A stretch of DNA of 64,000 nt from JAWKXU01 sp964468045 (GTDB lineage Bacteria > Pseudomonadota > Alphaproteobacteria > Sphingomonadales > Sphingomonadaceae), in NCBI GenBank assembly GCA_964468045.1, contig CAYXTO010000008.1:97969-161968 (forward strand), in the 5' to 3' direction. The position numbers and the translations under genes are program-made. The notes beneath the pieces are model-generated. The model had not been told where the DNA came from. It searched no databases and was given only the letters and a program-made list of their open reading frames with translations. Shown here piece by piece: positions 13,217-21,291 of this stretch (position 1 is the first letter of the stretch; each line of letters begins with the position of its first letter).

Positions 13217-14784
13217 TCGGGCTGGACGTCGCGGCCCGCGGCCTCGCCAAAAGTGCCTTCGCCCATTCGCTCCGGCAAGGGACGGCACCAGCCCTGCATG
13301 GCGCGAGGGGCGACGGTCTGGCGCCGGACGATCCGGCCTTCGCGGCTGTCAGGGCGCTGTTCGCCGCCGCCAGCGAGCGAACCCTCCGGCTCGAGAGCAA
13401 GACCTATGCCTTTACCGAAAGCGGCGGGCTGACATGGGACCAGTCCGACAGCGCGATCCTCGGGCAGGGCATGAGCCGTTCCATTTTGCGGCAGACCAAT
13501 CATGCGATCTCGTCCGGCAGCGCGCGGACGCTCCACTCCTGCGAAAACCTCCTGCTGCAGGACCTCACCCTGCACGGGGCGAACGGCTATGGCGCTCTCT
13601 ATGTCCCGCAAGGCCAGACCGTGGAGAACGTTGTGTTCAACCGGGTCAGGTTCGCCAGCGATCCGCAAAACGGGATCGATGGCGCATGGTTCGGCTCCAC
13701 CAATGGCATCCGCTGGGTGTGCGACACCGGCTCGGCCCGGGAAATCTGGCTGATCGATTGCGTGTTCGAGAACTGCGGCCGCATGGGGCTGGAATTCCAG
13801 AACCACGGAACCGGCTCCACCGTGCGGATCGGCAATATCCATATCGTCCGCCCGCGCTTCGTCCATATCGGTCAAGCCAATGCCAGCGCGGGGCACGCGC
13901 AGGGCATGGGCATTTCCCTGTCCGGCTACATGGATGATATCCTGATCGACCGGCCCTGGTTCGATCATGTGGATCGCCTTTGCGTCGAAATGGTCGGCTG
14001 TTCGCGCACCCGGATCCGGGACATGATGGTGCGCCACGATACGCTGGGCAGCGGCCTGATCGCGGCGACCAATGCGAAGCCGATGCATGGCAACGCCATC
14101 GACGGGTTGCGCTGGTGCGGCTCGACCGGCTCGGACATATTGGCGGAGATTCCGCAGGTCACCGCCAATATCCGGCTCGACAACTGGAATGACGGCGTGG
14201 TCCGGAATGTCCAGTTGCGGACCACGGGCGTGAAAGCCCTGGAACTTGGCGTCAACTATCCGTCGAGTCGCAATCTGGTGGAAGCCAACAGCCTGCATTC
14301 GGACCAACCCAACGTGATTGCCAATATCCAGTCGGGGGCCAACATCTTTCGCGGCAACCGGATCGAATCGAGCTATTCCGGCGCGGTCAGCCATATCGCG
14401 ATACAGGGCAACGACAGCGTGGAGTGCCTTGTCGATGGCAACCGCTTCATCGCCCCTGCCGCGTCGAGCTGGAATCCTATTGCCCTCACGGGCGCGGTCA
14501 GTGCTCGCTTCACCCGGTCGAACCGTTTGAACGGCAAGAAAACGGAAGCAAGCGGCACTCTGACCATTTCCTCGGGCACGCAATATGCCGACGTGCTGCA
14601 CGGCCTGGCCGGGGTACCCGCGTTCCATCTCGTCACGCCACGCAGCCGGGTTCACAATGGAACGACCGACCTTTCCTGGTTCTCGGATTTCGACGGCAAT
14701 ACCATCAATGTCCAGACCAGCGCCAATGTCGGAGCGAATGTCACCTTCCACTGGTATGCCGAGCTTGTCTTCGGAAACCTGTGA
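13213..14784 (+). CDS. Right-handed beta-helix tail-spike-like protein
   Basis: ATG 13213, overlapping the upstream stop by 4 bases, gives 523 residues. The open frame extends 31 codons further upstream, but that part has no homology-like pattern. Residues ~30-90 resemble the pectate-lyase-like entry of phage tail spikes (RGDGLAPDDPAFAAVRALFA). The middle is a parallel beta-helix with recurring short strands (NLLLQDLTLHGANGYGALYV, VVFNRVRFASD, GNIHIVRPRFVHI, NLVEANSLHSD, NIFRGNRIESSYSG). The end (HGLAGVPAFHLVTPRSRV, then VTFHWYAELVFGNL) matches the small C-terminal beta-domain of many tail proteins. A depolymerase or receptor-binding role is likely from the fold, not proven. Confidence 0.7.
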   Translation: MIGLDVAARGLAKSAFAHSLRQGTAPALHGARGDGLAPDDPAFAAVRALFAAASERTLRLESKTYAFTESGGLTWDQSDSAILGQGMSRSILRQTNHAISSGSARTLHSCENLLLQDLTLHGANGYGALYVPQGQTVENVVFNRVRFASDPQNGIDGAWFGSTNGIRWVCDTGSAREIWLIDCVFENCGRMGLEFQNHGTGSTVRIGNIHIVRPRFVHIGQANASAGHAQGMGISLSGYMDDILIDRPWFDHVDRLCVEMVGCSRTRIRDMMVRHDTLGSGLIAATNAKPMHGNAIDGLRWCGSTGSDILAEIPQVTANIRLDNWNDGVVRNVQLRTTGVKALELGVNYPSSRNLVEANSLHSDQPNVIANIQSGANIFRGNRIESSYSGAVSHIAIQGNDSVECLVDGNRFIAPAASSWNPIALTGAVSARFTRSNRLNGKKTEASGTLTISSGTQYADVLHGLAGVPAFHLVTPRSRVHNGTTDLSWFSDFDGNTINVQTSANVGANVTFHWYAELVFGNL

Positions 14785-14898
14785 CAGAAGTGGCCGTGGG
14801 GCGGCGCGTGGCCGCTCCACAATATCCTCTTTCCCATTGCGATCATTAGAGTTTGGAGACTTACAGATCGCAGTGCATTGCAGTTGACCAAACCAGTT

Positions 14899-15159
14899 AT
14901 GGTCGTAGTGATGTCGCTGATGCTTAAATTTCTTGGCTTTCTGGGCTGCATCATTCTTGCAGTCTTGCTCTACTCAGTCTTGCCTGGCGGGCTGAAGGTT
15001 GTGGCTTTGCTTTTATCGCCGATAGTGGTGGGTCTTGCGTTTCTGGCGTCCAGATTGTGGAGCAGGTCTAGCCGAGAAGATTTCAGCTATTTCAGGTTTG
15101 ATGATCCATCTTCCATTGAAACTCCGAATTTGGAATATGACGCAAAGGATGAGCCATAA
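14899..15159 (+). CDS. Small two-helix membrane protein, unknown
   Basis: No family recognised. ATG 14899 gives 86-87 residues; a TTG 21 bases upstream and ATGs at 14911 and 14920 are alternatives. Two adjacent hydrophobic helices (FLGFLGCIILAVLLYSVL and KVVALLLSPIVVGLAFLAS) are followed by a polar acidic tail ending DAKDEP. GC is about 45% over 14881-15180 against about 65% around it, which suggests recent acquisition together with or after the tail-spike genes. A superinfection or moron role is conceivable but unsupported. Confidence 0.5.
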   Translation: MVVVMSLMLKFLGFLGCIILAVLLYSVLPGGLKVVALLLSPIVVGLAFLASRLWSRSSREDFSYFRFDDPSSIETPNLEYDAKDEP

Positions 15160-15236
15160 AACCCATGTGTTGGGTTAAATAAAGGTCGTTTTCAATTATG
15201 GTCGTTGAGCGGTTCAACCAATGTGGAGGAGATTGT

Positions 15237-15252
15237 GGAGCCGACGGGCTCC
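15237..15252 (-). terminator. Hairpin after holA
   Basis: GGAGCC and GGCTCC form a perfect 6-bp stem with a 4-base loop, beginning 6 bases beyond the holA stop. There is no clear T-run on the holA strand, so termination is likely but weakly supported. Confidence 0.4.
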
Positions 15253-15257
15253 AGGAC

Positions 15258-16289
15258 TCAGCGTCGGCGCGCGGCCGCGCGCGCTATGTCGGTTAGCCCC
15301 TGGGCCAGCACCACTTCCGCGGAATGGCTCCCCGATACCAGCGCCTGATGCAGGGCGACCAGGCGTTGCACCAGCCGTTCCAGCTTGCGCCCCTGCCATT
15401 GCCGCAGCTGGGTTGCGAGATCGCGCTTGTCCTTGAAGAACACCCGCCGCGCCCTGGTTTCCGCCTCCAGCAATCCGGCCACATCGCCTCTGGGCCCTAG
15501 CTTGGCGGACAGCTGCGCCAGTTGCGCCACGCGCCGCTCCATCGCCAGCAATAGGCCCACCGGATTGAGCGACAGATCCCGCATCCGCTTGAGCTCCCCC
15601 GACAGGCGGCCCACTTCCCCGGACAGGACGACGTTGACCAGTGGGCTGAAGCCGTCTTCTTCCGTGCTGGCCCCGATTGCGTCGAGATCCTCCACCCTGG
15701 CCGCGCGCGGCGCCTGCGGAACGGCATCGAGATAGATCGCCAGCTTGGTGACCTCGGATTGCGCGAGCCGGACGTCCAGGCCCGCGGCCCGGGCGATTCG
15801 CTCGGCGAGATCGCCGCCCATCTGCAGCCCGGCGGCATCCGCCATCTGCCGGACGGCGGAGGTGACGGAGGACAGGTCGGGCGGATAGAACATCGCGACG
15901 AGCGCGTCGTCTCGCGAGGCCAGCAGCTTCGCGGTGCGCGACTTGTCGGTCGCGGCGGCGGCGACGATCAGCACCGGGCAAGGCGGCACGTCGCTTTCGA
16001 GCAGGTTGGCGACGGCGTCGTGGACGTCGTCCCCGGTGGCGCGCACGAAAACATGCCGTGCGCCGCCGAACAGCGAGGTAGAGCGCGCTTCATCGTCGAG
16101 GCGGACCGGATCGCGCTTCAGCTCCGCCCCGGAGAGTTCGACCCTCTCGCCGGAATCGGCCAACAGGTGCGCGATCCGTTCGGCGGCGGCGAAGGCGCCG
16201 GCTTCGTCCTGGCCGCAGAAGTAGAACAGCCGGCATTGCAGCGCCGCCTTCGGAGCAACGGCGGCAAAATCGCGCTGGGTGGCCTTCAC
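15258..16289 (-). CDS. holA: DNA polymerase III subunit delta
   Basis: HolA opens the beta sliding clamp within the clamp-loader complex. The 343-residue length is typical. It contains the delta-family landmarks FYFCGQDEAGAFAAAERIAH at the N-terminus, LLESDVPPCPVLIVAAAATD (domain I), and RVEDLDAIGASTEEDGFSPL leading into the helical collar domain. The Walker A motif is degenerate, as is normal for delta, which does not hydrolyse ATP. Its start overlaps the lptE stop by 4 bases, so DUF3576, lptE and holA form one operon. Confidence 0.95.
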   Translation of the reverse strand: MKATQRDFAAVAPKAALQCRLFYFCGQDEAGAFAAAERIAHLLADSGERVELSGAELKRDPVRLDDEARSTSLFGGARHVFVRATGDDVHDAVANLLESDVPPCPVLIVAAAATDKSRTAKLLASRDDALVAMFYPPDLSSVTSAVRQMADAAGLQMGGDLAERIARAAGLDVRLAQSEVTKLAIYLDAVPQAPRAARVEDLDAIGASTEEDGFSPLVNVVLSGEVGRLSGELKRMRDLSLNPVGLLLAMERRVAQLAQLSAKLGPRGDVAGLLEAETRARRVFFKDKRDLATQLRQWQGRKLERLVQRLVALHQALVSGSHSAEVVLAQGLTDIARAAARRR

Positions 16290-16834
16290 GAGCCGTGACG
16301 GAGCTGGAGCGTGAGGCGAGTCACGATCCGGTCGGCCACATCGCGGGCGAGATTTTCGAGCGCGGTCTGTTCCGCGGCTATGGTGGCATATTCCGAGGAA
16401 ACCACGTCGATGCCGGCATCGGAGCCCGCGGTGGCGTCCAGCACGACATCACCGGTCGAGTTGTCGACCAGCTGGTAGCGCGCGCGGAGCGTGCGGCGTT
16501 CGCGGCCAATCGTATCGTCGCTGAGCAGGCCGAGCCCTTCCACGCGATCGTCGAGCCTGATCTGGAGGAGATAGCGCTTGCTGGCGGATGCGGCCCCGCT
16601 TTCCTCCAGCCGGTCCCGGAGCGCATTGCGCACCAGCCAGCCGGCCCGCCCCTCGATCGGGGCGACCTCGACCGCGGCCAGCCCCTGCGCGACCGCGCCG
16701 TTGCCGCCGCCGGCGTACATCGGCTGCAATCCGCATCCGGACAGGAGGCTTGCGGCGAGCAGCGCCGGCAGGCCCCGGGAAAGGCGCCGGCGCCAGGCCG
16801 AGCGCGGCGCAACCTGGCGCGTGTCAGCCGGCAA
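16286..16834 (-). CDS. lptE: LPS-assembly lipoprotein LptE
   Basis: LptE plugs and matures the outer-membrane LPS translocon LptD. The 182-residue protein has a basic N-terminus, a hydrophobic core and a lipobox LLSGC with the acylated Cys34, followed by GLQPMYAGG, a typical LptE opening. The mature part shows the expected pattern of short strands ending in RIVTRLTLQL. It overlaps holA downstream and DUF3576 upstream (11 bases). The leucyl-tRNA synthetase gene often found in this neighbourhood is absent. Confidence 0.92.
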   Translation of the reverse strand: MPADTRQVAPRSAWRRRLSRGLPALLAASLLSGCGLQPMYAGGGNGAVAQGLAAVEVAPIEGRAGWLVRNALRDRLEESGAASASKRYLLQIRLDDRVEGLGLLSDDTIGRERRTLRARYQLVDNSTGDVVLDATAGSDAGIDVVSSEYATIAAEQTALENLARDVADRIVTRLTLQLRHGS

Positions 16835-17294
16835 TGGCGTTGCGGCGCAGGTCGCGCGCCTTGGTCAGGATGATGTCCTCGAGCTTCTGCACGGTCGCGG
16901 CCTGCACCGGCGCTTCGATCCAGTTTCCGGAAGAAACGGCGGCCTGGCGGCTCACCATGACCCGCAGGGCATCAGCGCGCAGATCCTGGTCGAGGATGGT
17001 CACGCTGACTTTCACGCGTTCGGCGGGATTGCGCGGATTCGCATACCAGTCGGTCACGATGACCCCGCCGTTGCTGTCCGCCTGCAGCAGCGGCATGAAG
17101 GACAGCGTTTCCAGGCTGGCGCGCCACAGATAGGAATTGACGCCGATCGTGTTAATCTTCGCGGCGGCGAGGTCGGCCTTGGGCCGCTCCTTCTTGCCGC
17201 AGGCGCCCAGCGCGGCGATCGCGGCGGCGGCCATGACGGTCCGGACCGCAACCCGGCCGATCGATATGCGGGAAAGTGTTTTGCCTGTCTTCAA
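16824..17294 (-). CDS. DUF3576 lipoprotein
   Basis: A conserved alphaproteobacterial lipoprotein of unknown function, commonly located next to lptE. The open frame extends to 17669, but that region has no signal sequence. I use the TTG at 17294, preceded by AGGA at a good distance, giving 156 residues with a basic start, a hydrophobic stretch and lipobox ALGAC (Cys32). An ATG at 17234 would leave no positive charges before the core. The mature region (INTIGVNSYLWRASLETLSF, GGVIVTDWYANPRNPAERVK) is the DUF3576 signature. Operon with lptE and holA; a role in outer-membrane assembly is inferred from context. Confidence 0.82.
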   Translation of the reverse strand: MKTGKTLSRISIGRVAVRTVMAAAAIAALGACGKKERPKADLAAAKINTIGVNSYLWRASLETLSFMPLLQADSNGGVIVTDWYANPRNPAERVKVSVTILDQDLRADALRVMVSRQAAVSSGNWIEAPVQAATVQKLEDIILTKARDLRRNAIAG

Positions 17295-17701
17295 GGTCAG
17301 TTTCCTGTACTGCGTGGCGCGCCGCGCGGGATGCGCCGGTGACCCGGGCCGCGCAGTGCGCAAGGCCTCGCCGCTCTCTATAAACGGACTGTTGGCGGCG
17401 GCAAGGGCGCATGGACACCGGCCTTGACGAGCGGAGATCGGGCTGCGGCGCCGGGCGCGAAGCGGTGTGAGTGTGGATATGGTGCAACAGGTGCTACGCA
17501 ATTGTTCCGATTCGCTTTGTTTGGTCCAAATGGGCTGGAAATTTTCCGAACAGAGCCATAGTATGGCCAATCGAGTGGAACGATTGCTGGTGCGTCCTGC
17601 GATTCGTGCCGGTCGGGCGATTTCGCCGGATCGTACGGAAATGACATTGGTTATAAACGCAGGGCGCATGGCAATCGGGTGAGGTGAGGCGTTCAGGGGC
17701 T
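17295..17701. other. Intergenic region between divergent genes
   Basis: About 400 bases without a convincing gene between DUF3576 (leftward) and the envelope protein at 17702 (rightward). Both promoters should lie here, but I cannot fix -35/-10 pairs. The one clear element is the perfect palindrome GCCATAGTATGGC at 17555-17567, roughly 135 bases before the rightward start; it could be an operator. The short open frames in both directions have no recognisable products. Confidence 0.6.
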
Positions 17702-18457
17702 ATGTTGCGGCAGTGCAAAAGGATCGTTCGGGGCCGACTTTCGGCATCGGCCGCTGCTGCCGTCGCCTTGCTCGCCCTGCCCAGCGCGGGGCTTGCGCTG
17801 GGCGGTTTCGATGATGCACCGGTCAGTCTTTCCGCGCGCGGCAGCTTTGCCTATTTCACACCCGCTTCCATCGACCCGCGCATGGCCCGGCTCGTGACGA
17901 CGCATGGTTCCGACAAGGGCCGGATGATGCGCTTCACCCCGGCCGGCGCCTACAACCGCAGCGATCGCGCGGTGACGGTCGCGATCAGGGTGGACGATCA
18001 GACCGCGCGCGCCATCTCCGTGCGCGCGGCCCTTGCCGCGGCCAAGGGCGAACCCGGTCAGGGCGCGGTGCTGATGGCGCCTACGCGGTACGATCTGGGC
18101 ATGGCGCGCGGCTATCGCAGCTTTGCTCAATCCTTCACGTTGCCGACCGATGTCCGCAAGATCGAGATGCCCGATCTTTCCAGCTTCAAGCCCGGCAGCG
18201 GCGAAGCCGAAGGCAAGCCCAGCCGCTTCAATGCCCGCATCGCGCTTGAGGAGAACGGCAATGCCGGACGTGCTCCGCGCACGCTCGAAGCCATTGATTC
18301 GCAGCGGGTCGATGTGGGGGGCAGCTACCGCCTCACCCGCAATCTCGATGTGACCGCGGGGCTGCGCTATTCGCAGGAGCGTGACCGCCTGATGCCGCTT
18401 ACCGACGGCACGCGCGACAGCCAGGCCGTTTATGTCGGAACCCAGTTCCGCTTCTGA
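17702..18457 (+). CDS. Envelope beta-barrel-like protein, unknown
   Basis: ATG 17702 is preferred over GTG 17684 because it gives a compact signal peptide (LSASAAAAVALLALPSAGLALG) after a basic start. The mature ~220 residues hold amphipathic strands, among them YRLTRNLDVTAGLRYSQERD. The C-terminus reads SQAVYVGTQFRF, with a terminal Phe preceded by alternating hydrophobics, as in outer-membrane barrel proteins. I recognise the style from sphingomonad genomes but not a named family. It stands alone, with the phaB gene 116 bases further on. Confidence 0.72.
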   Translation: MLRQCKRIVRGRLSASAAAAVALLALPSAGLALGGFDDAPVSLSARGSFAYFTPASIDPRMARLVTTHGSDKGRMMRFTPAGAYNRSDRAVTVAIRVDDQTARAISVRAALAAAKGEPGQGAVLMAPTRYDLGMARGYRSFAQSFTLPTDVRKIEMPDLSSFKPGSGEAEGKPSRFNARIALEENGNAGRAPRTLEAIDSQRVDVGGSYRLTRNLDVTAGLRYSQERDRLMPLTDGTRDSQAVYVGTQFRF

Positions 18458-18504
18458 TTTGCACCTGTAGAATCTGATCGCGAGGCCGCTGCCTGGCGGT
18501 CGTT

Positions 18505-18523
18505 TAGTATGCTTGCCGTACTA
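18505..18523. promoter_or_regulatory. Inverted repeat upstream of phaB
   Basis: TAGTA (18505-18509) and TACTA (18519-18523) are separated by 9 bases, about 50 bases before the phaB start. It is short and could be chance, but its location in the only promoter-sized gap here suggests an operator. A PhaR-like repressor site is one possibility. Confidence 0.25.
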
Positions 18524-18573
18524 TTGGCCTTTGCTTACGCTGCAATGATTCCCGACCTGAAGAGGAGCATTGT

Positions 18574-19296
18574 ATGGCACGTGTAGCGATCGTCACTGGC
18601 GGAACGCGGGGTATCGGTGAAGCGATCTGCCTCGCCCTCAGGGACCAAGGCTGCGCGGTGGTCGCGAATTACGGCGGGAATGAAGAGAAGGCCCGAACAT
18701 TCACCGAACGAACCGGAATACCATCCTACAAATGGGATGTCGGGGACCACGAGGCCGCCCTTGCCGGATGCGGCGTGGTGGAGCGGGAAGTCGGCCCCGT
18801 CGATATCGTGGTGAACAATGCCGGCATCACGCGCGACGCGGTCCTGCACAAGATGAGCTGGGAAGACTGGAACGAGGTGATGCGGATCAATCTGGGCGGC
18901 TGCTTCAACATGGCCAAAGCCTGCTTTCCGGGAATGCGCGAGCGCGGCTGGGGCCGCATCGTCAATATCGGTTCGATCAACGGCCAGGCCGGGCAATATG
19001 GCCAGGTCAACTACGCCGCTGCCAAGTCCGGCATCCATGGCTTCACCAAGGCGCTGGCCCAGGAAGGCGCGAAGTTCGGGGTTACGGTCAATGCGATCGC
19101 GCCCGGCTATGTCGATACGGACATGGTCGCCGCCGTTCCGCCGCCGGTGCTAGAGAAGATCGTCGCCAAGATACCGGTCGGCAGGCTGGGCCACGCCGAT
19201 GAAATTGCGCGCGGGGTGGCGTTCCTGACCTCGGAAGATGGCGCGTTCATCACCGGGTCCACCCTGTCGATCAACGGCGGCCAGCACATGTATTGA
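18574..19296 (+). CDS. phaB: Acetoacetyl-CoA reductase
   Basis: An NADPH-dependent short-chain dehydrogenase that reduces acetoacetyl-CoA to (R)-3-hydroxybutyryl-CoA, the second step of polyhydroxybutyrate synthesis. The 240-residue protein has the cofactor motif TGGTRGIGEAI, the NNAGITRD segment, catalytic Ser in VNIGSINGQAGQ and the YAAAKSG Tyr-Lys pair. The strings NAGITRD, MSWEDWNEVMRINLGG and YVDTDMV are characteristic of PhaB rather than of FabG. GAGGAG precedes the ATG. The RHH protein follows with an overlap. No phaA or phaC is nearby. Confidence 0.93.
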   Translation: MARVAIVTGGTRGIGEAICLALRDQGCAVVANYGGNEEKARTFTERTGIPSYKWDVGDHEAALAGCGVVEREVGPVDIVVNNAGITRDAVLHKMSWEDWNEVMRINLGGCFNMAKACFPGMRERGWGRIVNIGSINGQAGQYGQVNYAAAKSGIHGFTKALAQEGAKFGVTVNAIAPGYVDTDMVAAVPPPVLEKIVAKIPVGRLGHADEIARGVAFLTSEDGAFITGSTLSINGGQHMY

Positions 19297-19604
19297 GCGC
19301 GGCACGGGTGGAGATTCCCTATCATCCGCCAGTCAAGCGCTCGATAGAGATCGCCGGGCACAAGACCTCGATCAGCCTGGAGCCGCTGTTCTGGGATATG
19401 CTGAAAGCAGCCGCCCTGCGTAAGGGCGTGCCTGTCAATGCGCTGGTCGCTAGGATCGATGCGGAACGGCTCGATGCGCCAGTCCCGCCGGGTTTGGCCG
19501 GAGCCATCCGCATCTGGCTGTTCGCCAACCGCCCGGCCCGGACAGAGCCGCCGGGGAAGGGTCAGGAAAAGGGCGGGGAACTGCCCCGCCCGAATACCGC
19601 GTAG
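19293..19604 (+). CDS. Ribbon-helix-helix DNA-binding protein
   Basis: A 103-residue protein of the RHH_4 (PF13467) type. The core YHPPVKRSIEIAGHKTSISL, LEPLFWDMLKAAALRKGV and VNALVARIDAERL is the beta-helix-helix fold of MetJ/Arc-type regulators. The TTG start overlaps the phaB stop by 4 bases (TTGA); GTG 19308 would remove five residues. The last 20 residues are charged and Pro-rich. Coupling to phaB suggests control linked to PHB metabolism, but this is inference. Confidence 0.82.
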   Translation: MSAARVEIPYHPPVKRSIEIAGHKTSISLEPLFWDMLKAAALRKGVPVNALVARIDAERLDAPVPPGLAGAIRIWLFANRPARTEPPGKGQEKGGELPRPNTA

Positions 19605-19617
19605 CGGTGGGCCGTCA

Positions 19618-19866
19618 TCAGTAGGTAGAGGGCGGGTCGCTGGCGGGGAAGCTTTGGTCGCTTGCCTCGTCCGCCTTGCTCCACTTGCCGGCAGGCTCGT
19701 CCCGCATGGCCTTCGGCCCGGCGTCGCGCACCTTCGCGAAATTCTTGTCGTGCGGTTGTCCGCCCGCGAAGGCGGCGTGCCCCTGATCGTGGGCCTTGTT
19801 CTTCTGCCAATAGCGATACCCGAGATACCCGGCCGCACCCACAGCTGCAATTTGCAAGAGACTCAT
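19618..19866 (-). CDS. Small membrane-anchored protein with SFPASDPPS motif
   Basis: An 82-residue protein. One short helix at the N-terminus (IAAVGAAGYLGYRYW) is followed by a polar tail ending KADEASDQSFPASDPPSTY. The motif ESFPASDPPS, here QSFPASDPPS, recurs at the end of many small bacterial proteins of unknown role. It is convergent with the RHH gene (14 bases between stops). Its start lies 58 bases from the stop of murA, which is transcribed towards it on the same strand. Confidence 0.72.
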   Translation of the reverse strand: MSLLQIAAVGAAGYLGYRYWQKNKAHDQGHAAFAGGQPHDKNFAKVRDAGPKAMRDEPAGKWSKADEASDQSFPASDPPSTY

Positions 19867-19924
19867 CGATTAATCTCCTTTCCGGCCACCAACGCATATG
19901 GGGCGGGAAAGGTCCGGACCTAAT

Positions 19925-21208
19925 TCAATCTTCGCCCACCCGTTCGATCTGAGCGCCGAGCAAGGCGAGCTTTTCCTCCAGGCGTTCGTAACCACGATCG
20001 AGGTGATAGAGCCGGTGGATCTGGGTCTCGCCTTCCGCCGCCAGCCCCGCAATGACGAGGCTCATCGATGCGCGCAGGTCGGTGGCCATCACTTCCGCCC
20101 CGGTGAGCCGGGGCACGCCATGCACGATGGCGGTGCGACCCGACGTTTCGATATGTGCGCCCATGCGGTTCAACTCGGGAACGTGCATGTAGCGATTCTC
20201 GAAGATGGTCTCGGTCAGCACGCTTGTCCCTTCCGCGCGGCAGAGCAGCGCCATCAGCTGGGCCTGCATGTCGGTGGCGAAGCCGGGATAGGGCGCCGTT
20301 GACAGGGTGACCGCCCGCAAGGGCCCGTCCGCCGCGACCTGGATTCCGCCGGGGCGGGGCTCCACATGAACCCCCGCATCCCGCAGCGCCTGCACGGTCG
20401 CTTCCATCTCCTCGATCACCGCATGCTTCAGGAACACGTCGCCGCCGGTGATCGCCGCGGCGCAGGCATAGCTGCCGGCCTCGATCCGGTCGGACATCAC
20501 GCGATAGGTCGCGCCATGCAGACGCGACACCCCATGGATCGTCAGTTCGGACGTCCCGATGCCCTCGATCTCGGCGCCCATGGCCACCAGCAGATTGCAC
20601 AGGTCGACGATCTCCGGCTCCCGCGCGGCATTGTGCAGCGTACTCTTGCCCCGCGCGGTGACGGCGGCCATCAGCGCGTTCTCGGTGGCGCCGACCGAAA
20701 CCACCGGAAAGCTGTAGCGTCCGCCCGGCAGGCCGCCATCCGGCGCGATCGCCTTCACATAGCCGGCCGCCAGTTCGATATGCGCGCCGAACGCCTCGAG
20801 CGCCTTGAGATGGAGGTCGATCGGGCGGTTGCCGATGGCGCAGCCGCCGGGCAGGGAAACGGTCGCTTCGCCCATCCGCGCGAGCATCGGGCCCAGCACC
20901 AGGATCGAGGCGCGCATCTTGCGCACCAGCTCGTAGGGGGCGACGCTGCTGGTGATGCGCGTCGCCGCCAGCGTCATTACGCGCCCGAAATCCTCCGGCC
21001 GGCTGCCGGCGATGGTGGTCGAGATGCCGAACTGGTTCATCAGGTGCTGGAAGCCGTCGATATCGGCCAGCCGCGGCAGGTTGCGCAGGGTCAGCGGCTC
21101 GTCGGTGAGCAGGGCGCAGGGAAGCAGGGTGAGCGCCGCGTTCTTGGCCCCGGAAACGGGAATGGTGCCGGAAAGGCGCTTGCCGCCCTCGATGATGATC
21201 TTGTCCAT
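19925..21208 (-). CDS. murA: UDP-N-acetylglucosamine 1-carboxyvinyltransferase
   Basis: MurA transfers enolpyruvate from PEP to UDP-GlcNAc, the first committed step of peptidoglycan synthesis. The 427-residue protein has the N-terminal IEGGKRLSGTIPVSGAKNAA with its essential Lys-Asn pair. The catalytic Cys123 lies in LPGGCAIGNRPIDLHL; Asp in place of Cys would mean fosfomycin resistance, so this enzyme should be of the sensitive type. The C-terminal FENRYMHVPELNRMGA also matches. It is divergent from galU. Confidence 0.98.
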   Translation of the reverse strand: MDKIIIEGGKRLSGTIPVSGAKNAALTLLPCALLTDEPLTLRNLPRLADIDGFQHLMNQFGISTTIAGSRPEDFGRVMTLAATRITSSVAPYELVRKMRASILVLGPMLARMGEATVSLPGGCAIGNRPIDLHLKALEAFGAHIELAAGYVKAIAPDGGLPGGRYSFPVVSVGATENALMAAVTARGKSTLHNAAREPEIVDLCNLLVAMGAEIEGIGTSELTIHGVSRLHGATYRVMSDRIEAGSYACAAAITGGDVFLKHAVIEEMEATVQALRDAGVHVEPRPGGIQVAADGPLRAVTLSTAPYPGFATDMQAQLMALLCRAEGTSVLTETIFENRYMHVPELNRMGAHIETSGRTAIVHGVPRLTGAEVMATDLRASMSLVIAGLAAEGETQIHRLYHLDRGYERLEEKLALLGAQIERVGED

Positions 21209-21291
21209 CGCGGCGGTTTAGCGGGAAATACGCCGGGAGCAAGGCAGGGTGGTTGACGTCCGGCATCCCGACTCCCTATCCCTTCCCTTGC

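Noticed and set aside
17467..17682. 71-codon frame in the gap before the envelope protein
   Set aside because: No Shine-Dalgarno, no hydrophobic or domain pattern; likely chance in an intergenic region.
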